The notes beneath the pieces were generated by a model. The model was not told the DNA's origin and did no database searches. It saw nothing but the letters and a program-made list of their open reading frames with translations. Shown here one piece after another: positions 59,972-64,000 of a stretch of DNA of 64,000 nucleotides (position 1 is its first letter; each line of letters starts with the position of its first letter). A program made the position numbers and the translations under genes. The DNA comes from Streptomyces sp. NBRC 110611 (GTDB lineage: Bacteria > Actinomycetota > Actinomycetes > Streptomycetales > Streptomycetaceae): assembly GCF_001590865.1 (NCBI RefSeq), contig NZ_BBUY01000001.1, positions 490,866 to 554,865 on the forward strand, in the 5' to 3' direction.

Positions 59972-60598
59972 ATGACTGCGACCGGGAAGCCCCGATCCGC
60001 GCGTACGGCGATCACCGCCGCCGTCGCCCTGCTGCTGGCCGCTGCGCTGACGGTGCCCACCGCGCGCGCCGATCCGCCTGGGGTGATCGAGGGCGCTGAT
60101 CCCCCGGTCAGGATCGACCCCGACGACCCCGATCTGAGGATGGTCCAGGGTGCCAGGCTCGCCCCGTCCAAAGTGCTGAACATCAAGTCGATCGTCGAGG
60201 CCGACGACGGGTCGGAACGGCGCCAGGACACCAACGACAACGTGACGTTCGCGCTGCAGGCCGAGGTGCTCTTCACAAAAGACAGTGCCGAGCTCACCCC
60301 CGACGCGCTGTCGCGGATCGCCGCCATCGCCGCGGAGGTCGGGAAGCAGCGCGCCACCCGCCTGCGGGTGTTCGGCTTCACCGACGATCTGGGGTCGGCG
60401 AGCCATGGGCTGGTCCTGTCCAAGGAGCGCGCCCAAGCCGTCCAGGAGGAGCTGGCCAAGGGCCTGGGCCCGACGGTGGGTTTCGAGATCCGCGGCTACG
60501 GGGAGCAGTACCCGATCGCCGACAACAGCACCGAGGAAGGCCGCCGGAAGAACCGCCGGGTCGAGGTCAGCTTCCCGCGGTCCGCTCCGGCGGGCTGA
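59972..60598 (+). CDS. Secreted OmpA-domain (peptidoglycan-binding) protein
   Basis: A 208-residue exported protein with a signal peptide (about 1-33, ending ARA) and a C-terminal OmpA/MotB domain. The domain starts ALQAEVLFTKDSAELTPDALSRIAAIA and contains the peptidoglycan-contact motif FTDDLGSASHGLVLSKERAQAV and EEGRRKNRRVEV. In a bacterium without an outer membrane it most likely binds peptidoglycan non-covalently, anchoring or guiding the Tad pilus across the wall. It ends the Tad gene set. Confidence 0.88.
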   Translation: MTATGKPRSARTAITAAVALLLAAALTVPTARADPPGVIEGADPPVRIDPDDPDLRMVQGARLAPSKVLNIKSIVEADDGSERRQDTNDNVTFALQAEVLFTKDSAELTPDALSRIAAIAAEVGKQRATRLRVFGFTDDLGSASHGLVLSKERAQAVQEELAKGLGPTVGFEIRGYGEQYPIADNSTEEGRRKNRRVEVSFPRSAPAG

Positions 60599-60644
60599 CG
60601 GGCCGGCGGGCTGACGGACGGGCCGGCGTCCGGCACGGGAGAAT

Positions 60645-60660
60645 TGGACCGTTCGGTCCA
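60645..60660. promoter_or_regulatory. TetR operator TGGACCG-TT-CGGTCCA
   Basis: A perfect 7-2-7 palindrome between TTGGAC (60644-60649, -35-like) and TAGTGT (60669-60674, -10-like). It lies just before the leaderless tetR gene and is a likely autoregulatory site. Confidence 0.6.
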
Positions 60661-60680
60661 CTATGGGCTAGTGTGGGCCC

Positions 60681-61271
60681 ATGGCACGGCCCAGGAAGTT
60701 CGACGAGGGGCAGGCGGTCGACGCCGCGATGGAGGCGTTCTGGGTCGCCGGCTATGAAGCGACGTCCACCCAGGACCTGTGCGATGCCACGGGCCTGGGG
60801 CGTAGCAGCATCTACAACACGTTCAAGAGCAAACACGACCTCTTCGAACGGGCCCTGGCCCACTACATGGAGCGGAAGAACAGCGAGCTCGACGAGCTGC
60901 TGGAGGGTGAGCTGCCCGCACGGCAGAAGATCCGCGCCGTGTTCGGGCGGATCCTCGACGACGAGTTCAGCCGCCATGCGGATGGCCGCGGCTGCCTGGT
61001 CGTCAACACCTGCGTCGAGGTGTCGGCGCATGACCCGTCGGTCGCGGCGTCGCTGGAGCGGGACTACGGCGTACGGCTGGAGGCGATCCGCGCGGTGATC
61101 GAGTCCGGCCAGCGCGACGGCGATATCGCCCCCGGCAAGGACTCCCGCACCCTCGCGCATCTCGTCATCGCCACCGTCGGCGGGCTTCGGGTCTCGGCAC
61201 GGGCCGGCGTCGGCCGTGCCGCGCTGGAGAACGTGGCGGACGCCGCGCTGACGGCGTTCCGAGCCCCCTGA
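60681..61271 (+). CDS. TetR-family transcriptional regulator
   Basis: A 196-residue regulator of the AcrR/TetR_C_16-like type. The helix-turn-helix is AVDAAMEAFWVAGYEATSTQDLCDATGLGRSSIYNTFKSKHDLF in family order, and the ligand domain has the conserved GRGCLVVNTCVE segment. TAGTGT ends 6 bases before the ATG and no Shine-Dalgarno is present, so translation is leaderless. The operator over its own promoter points to autoregulation. The convergent MFS gene ends 15 bp away but has its own divergent regulator. Confidence 0.9.
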   Translation: MARPRKFDEGQAVDAAMEAFWVAGYEATSTQDLCDATGLGRSSIYNTFKSKHDLFERALAHYMERKNSELDELLEGELPARQKIRAVFGRILDDEFSRHADGRGCLVVNTCVEVSAHDPSVAASLERDYGVRLEAIRAVIESGQRDGDIAPGKDSRTLAHLVIATVGGLRVSARAGVGRAALENVADAALTAFRAP

Positions 61272-61286
61272 CCGCTCCAACAGTCC

Positions 61287-62609
61287 TCATTCGGCCTCAT
61301 CCGGCCCATCCGGCCCCATCCGGCCACATTCGACCGCCTCCCCGCCCCGTACCGCCACCAGTGCCGCGCCGGCCACCGCGAGGGCGGCGACCACGAAGCC
61401 GAAGACAGTGGCGGCCGCCGGGAGGCCGATGGCGTCGCTGAGGTACCCGTCGGCGACCGGGAGGGCGCCGGCGAGGAAGTAACCTCCGGCGTTCAGAGCC
61501 GCGTTGGCCTCCGCACGCCGCGTGGCCGGGACCTTGCGGCTCAGCAGCGTCAGCCCGCCCAGCTGACCCGCCCCCTGGCCCGCGCCCGCCAGGATCACCG
61601 CGGCGATCAGTGGGGCCAGTGTGGCGGTGTGGACGGCGGCGATCAGGGCCAGCGTGCCGGCGACGGTGGCCGCGCCGGAGGCCAGCAGGGCGGTCCGGAC
61701 GGCCGTCCGCCGCAGCGCGAACTGCACGCCGGTGGCGGACAGGAACATCGCCAGCGCCATCCCGCCCACCAGCGCCCGGTTCGCGGTGTCGAGCAGACCG
61801 GACAGCAGCGACGGCCCGAGCGACAGGACGAAGCCCGTACCGCTGATGCCCGGGGCGAACGCGGCGAGCCCGAGGGCGAGATGGCGCCGGTTGTCCCGTG
61901 GGACGGCGGGCAGCCGCACCCAGGAGCCGGGTGCGGCGGTCCCGGTCCCGCCGGCCCGCCGGGGCAGCGGCATCCTCGATACCACCGCCAACGCCGTTGC
62001 CAGCAGGGCGGCCTCCACGACGAAGACGGTGACGGTCGGCCCGGGCACGGTCTCCGAGAGCACCCCCGCCAGTACGGGGCCGATCCCGGCGCCCAGGACC
62101 ATCCCGGTGGACGCCAGCAGCGGGCCGAGCCTCCGTCCGGCGGCGATATCCGTCACCGCCGCCATACCGGCCGATACGGCGGCACCGGTGGCCACGCCGG
62201 TCAGCAGGCGCGCGGCGACCAGGGCGGCCACCGACGGCGCGGTGGCGTAGATGAGGCAGGCCACGATGCCCAGGAGCAGCGCCGGGATCAGGACCGGCTT
62301 CCGGCCGAGGCGGTCCGAGGCCACCCCGGCCACCGGCAGCACGCCGAGCAGTCCGGCCATATACGCCGCGTAGATCAGCGTCAAGGTGCCCGAGGTGAAG
62401 CCGAGGTGGCGCTGCCAGACCGCGTACAGCGGCATCGCCGCGTTCGACAGGATGAAGAGTGCGACCACCGGCCAGGCGGCGAACCAGATCTCCCGGGTGG
62501 GGGGCGGCGGCGGGCCGGCCGGCCGCGAAGGCGCTGCCGCCGTACGGGCCGCGGATGCGTAAGGCGTGCCGATCCCTGAGGTGGTGGGCGCCGTACGGGT
62601 CTCGGGCAT
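61287..62609 (-). CDS. MFS exporter
   Basis: A 440-residue major facilitator with 12 predicted helices after a Pro/Ala-rich cytosolic N-terminus. The loop 2-3 signature GVASDRLGRKPVLIPALLLG and a motif-C-like GAGIGPVLAGVL indicate a drug-H+ antiporter (DHA1) type exporter. ATG 62609 has GGAGGGG 7 bases upstream. It is divergent from the ArsR-type regulator gene, with three identical-pattern operators between them, so its expression is probably derepressed by a small-molecule ligand. Substrate unknown. Confidence 0.9.
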   Translation of the reverse strand: MPETRTAPTTSGIGTPYASAARTAAAPSRPAGPPPPPTREIWFAAWPVVALFILSNAAMPLYAVWQRHLGFTSGTLTLIYAAYMAGLLGVLPVAGVASDRLGRKPVLIPALLLGIVACLIYATAPSVAALVAARLLTGVATGAAVSAGMAAVTDIAAGRRLGPLLASTGMVLGAGIGPVLAGVLSETVPGPTVTVFVVEAALLATALAVVSRMPLPRRAGGTGTAAPGSWVRLPAVPRDNRRHLALGLAAFAPGISGTGFVLSLGPSLLSGLLDTANRALVGGMALAMFLSATGVQFALRRTAVRTALLASGAATVAGTLALIAAVHTATLAPLIAAVILAGAGQGAGQLGGLTLLSRKVPATRRAEANAALNAGGYFLAGALPVADGYLSDAIGLPAAATVFGFVVAALAVAGAALVAVRGGEAVECGRMGPDGPDEAE

Positions 62610-62634
62610 GGGTGTACCCCTCCTCGTGCAGTCA

Positions 62635-62705
62635 GTACGAATCTCCTCGTACAAGCAGTACGAGGAGATTCGTACAGGCAGCTGGCAGTACGATGCAAGT
62701 CGTAC
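62635..62705. promoter_or_regulatory. Triple operator GTACGA-N6-TCGTAC
   Basis: Three sites of the same 6-6-6 pattern: 62635-62652, 62658-62675 and 62688-62705. The first two are also exact inverted copies of each other (18-base arms, 5-base spacer). They fill the space between the divergent MFS and ArsR-type genes and probably bind the regulator encoded there. Confidence 0.65.
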
Positions 62706-62782
62706 ATGGGGCGGGTGTGCCGGTACTGGAGGGTGGGGGGTGCCGGTACAGGAGTGGATCGCCGAGCGGAAGGGGCACCGGG

Positions 62783-63172
62783 ATGAGCGCCGGAACGTCG
62801 TCCAGGAGAGCCGGAACATCATTCGGGAGAGCGGTGCGGTGGCCCGTGCCGCGCGATGCGCCCGAGCCGTTGCCGGAACCCGAGCGGGACGCCCTGCGGC
62901 TGGAGACCGTGATGGGTGCGCTCAGCGACCCGCTGCGGATGGGGATCGTGCGCACCCTCCTGCTGGAGTCGGAGGCCTTCGATCACACCTGCGGCTGGTT
63001 CGGTTTCGACCGGCCCAAGTCCTCGCTCACCCACCACTTCCGGACCTTGCGGGAGGCCGGGCTGATCCGTCAGCGGCAGTACGGGCTGGAGCGGCGCAGC
63101 CAGGTCCGGATCGACGACCTGGAGGCGCGGTTCCCCGGGCTGCTGGCCCTGGTCGCCGACTGGCGGGAGTGA
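62783..63172 (+). CDS. ArsR-type winged-helix regulator
   Basis: A 129-residue regulator. The winged helix runs ALSDPLRMGIVRTLLLESEAFDHTCGWFGFDRPKSSLTHHFRTLREAGLIRQRQYGLERRSQVRIDDL in family order. There is no classical metal-binding CxC. This subtype with the CGWFGFDRPKSSLTHHF recognition region usually pairs with MFS exporters. ATG 62783 has AAGGGG 7 bases upstream; GTG 62834 with GGGAG is an alternative giving 112 residues. Expected to repress the divergent exporter through the triple operator. Confidence 0.85.
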   Translation: MSAGTSSRRAGTSFGRAVRWPVPRDAPEPLPEPERDALRLETVMGALSDPLRMGIVRTLLLESEAFDHTCGWFGFDRPKSSLTHHFRTLREAGLIRQRQYGLERRSQVRIDDLEARFPGLLALVADWRE

Positions 63173-63185
63173 GCGCGCGCCGCGG

Positions 63186-63629
63186 TCACGGTGCCGAGCG
63201 GGCAGCCGGCGCCACCCTGAGGCGCAGACCCGGGCGGATCCCCCAGACCGCCATCGCGCCCGCTTCCGCCTCCAGCACATGCCGGGCGCGGAGGCGGGGG
63301 AGGCCGAGCCGGCCCGGGCGCATGGTCCGTACGGCGAGCACGGTCAAGTCCCGCCCCAGATAGGCGACATCGATGGCGAACCGCATCCGGAAGGTGTGCA
63401 CTCCGCTCGCCGGGGTCAGCAGCAGCGCCCCCGCGATGCCGTCACGGCCCAGCAGGCCGCGGGTGCGGGCGCGGTAGGACGCCGCGATCTCCACCGGAAC
63501 GGCGAAGTCCGCGCCGTACAGCACTCCCAGGCCGTCCCCGTTCCCCGGCTGTTCCCCCAACGATGCCCCCCTTCCCCTTCCCCGCTCCGCAGCGTCGGCC
63601 CGATCCGCCCCCTGAGCCGGTGGACACAT
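63186..63629 (-). CDS. DUF192 protein
   Basis: A DUF192 protein of at most 147 residues: VPVEIAASYRARTRGLLGRDGIAGALLLTPASGVHTFRMRFAIDVAYLGRDLTVL is the family core (GLLGR ... H-x-F-x-M-x-F-x-IDVAYL). Function of the family is unknown. It is often next to Tad or secretion genes in actinobacteria, as it is here beside a prepilin peptidase. The first 35 residues are low-complexity; GTG 63524, with GGGA just before it, may be the true start. It is divergent from the prepilin peptidase. Confidence 0.82.
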   Translation of the reverse strand: MCPPAQGADRADAAERGRGRGASLGEQPGNGDGLGVLYGADFAVPVEIAASYRARTRGLLGRDGIAGALLLTPASGVHTFRMRFAIDVAYLGRDLTVLAVRTMRPGRLGLPRLRARHVLEAEAGAMAVWGIRPGLRLRVAPAARSAP

Positions 63630-63643
63630 CCTAGGGTCGACGG

Positions 63644-64000
63644 GTGCCAGTGACGCTGATCGTTCTCGCCGCCGCCTACGGGGCCGCGGCCGGGCTGCTG
63701 ATACCGCGGCCCGCTCACCGGATGGCCGTCGAGCCCGAGGAGGAGTGGCGCGCGGTCTGTCCCGGCGGGCATCCGATCACCGGGCCGGCGCGGGGGTGGC
63801 TGGGGCCGGGGCGCTGCGCGGAGTGCGGAGCGTACGGGCCCGGGGCGCTGCCGACGGCGGCGGTCACCGCCCTGGTCTGCGCGGCTCTGACGGCGGCTAC
63901 CGGGCCACGGCCGGAACTCGCCGTCTGGCTGGCGATGGCACCGGTCACGGTCCTGCTGGCGGCCGTCGACTGGCGGGCCCGGCGGCTGCCGGACGTGCTG
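63644..64000 (+). CDS. Prepilin peptidase (A24, TadV/CpaA-like), cut by the window end
   Basis: An open frame with no stop before the window end: 119 codons starting GTG (VPVTLIVLAAAYGAAAGLLIPRP). It has an N-terminal helix, a cytosolic loop with cysteines (CPGGHPITG, CAECGAYG), further helices and AAVDWRARRLPDVL. The last contains the first catalytic aspartate of the type IV prepilin peptidase family. TAGGGT ends 6 bases before the GTG and there is no Shine-Dalgarno, so it is probably leaderless. It should process the Flp and TadE prepilins encoded 4-10 kb upstream. The second catalytic Asp lies beyond the window. Confidence 0.82.
   Translation, partial: MPVTLIVLAAAYGAAAGLLIPRPAHRMAVEPEEEWRAVCPGGHPITGPARGWLGPGRCAECGAYGPGALPTAAVTALVCAALTAATGPRPELAVWLAMAPVTVLLAAVDWRARRLPDVL

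Noticed and set aside
1..64000. CRISPR arrays, rRNA operons, insertion sequences, integrase/attachment sites
   Set aside because: The tandem arrays are short contiguous repeats without spacers. No transposase, integrase or rRNA sequence was recognised on either strand.

Overview
The window is high-GC actinobacterial DNA. Codons end overwhelmingly in G or C, GTG starts are frequent, many genes are leaderless, and the gene set (mycothiol amidase Mca, AccE/PccB carboxylase, DasR-type chitinase operator, LAxTG sortase substrate) points to a Streptomyces or close relative. No rRNA, tRNA, CRISPR array, integrase or insertion sequence was found. Gene order from birA/pccB through cya, hutH, msrA, metB, ilvA, greA, mca and pckA to a Tad locus resembles, from memory, the chromosome core of S. 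coelicolor. Most of the window is therefore stable core, with one accessory stretch at about 42.5-49.6 kb.

Layout: 0-2.6 kb, maf, a class B penicillin-binding protein and a 42-aa membrane protein (minus). 2.7-5.8 kb, accE-pccB (minus), divergent from birA, which biotinylates the partner of PccB. 6.1-10.2 kb, two second-messenger enzymes (adenylate cyclase, GGDEF protein) around an enoyl-CoA hydratase. 10.4-16.3 kb, hutH, an LAxTG wall protein, a small acidic protein, an L,D-transpeptidase, and a divergent AraC/methyltransferase pair. 16.4-22 kb, msrA, a membrane-anchored protein, metB, marR and ilvA. 22.4-31.3 kb, a DrrAB-like ABC exporter, greA, a DUF4307 protein, mca with a small membrane protein, a thioredoxin-fold YyaL/SPATA20-type protein, TetR and hemolysin III. 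31.5-35.3 kb, pckA, a small protein and an AlaA-like aminotransferase.

35.4-42.5 kb is a catabolic divergon. An N-acyl-D-amino-acid deacylase and a PLP D-amino-acid dehydratase-like enzyme face a PfkB kinase-IclR-RidA-GntP permease operon. The parts fit uptake, deacylation and deamination of D-amino acids, with RidA removing the reactive enamine. 42.5-49.3 kb encodes mostly exported proteins: PLD-like protein, META lipoprotein, M14 carboxypeptidase, S1 protease and GH18 chitinase. 49.6-60.6 kb is a monoderm Tad/Flp pilus locus (CpaB, TadZ, two TadE-type pseudopilins, TadA, TadB, TadC, Flp, TadG-like, a lipoprotein, an OmpA-domain protein). A prepilin peptidase gene cut by the window end at 64000 probably serves it. 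Between them lie a TetR, and an MFS exporter divergent from an ArsR-type regulator.

The strongest non-coding signal is an element of about 86 bp present twice (upstream of cya and of greA). Each copy begins with GGGAAT-N18-GTT, the form of a SigR-type ECF promoter, followed by a conserved transcribed part. The same promoter form precedes msrA and, with one mismatch, mca. Other notable non-coding features are a triple GTACGA-N6-TCGTAC operator, four 11-bp repeats before metB, a 38-bp perfect palindrome after accE, and many short tandem repeats both between and inside genes.
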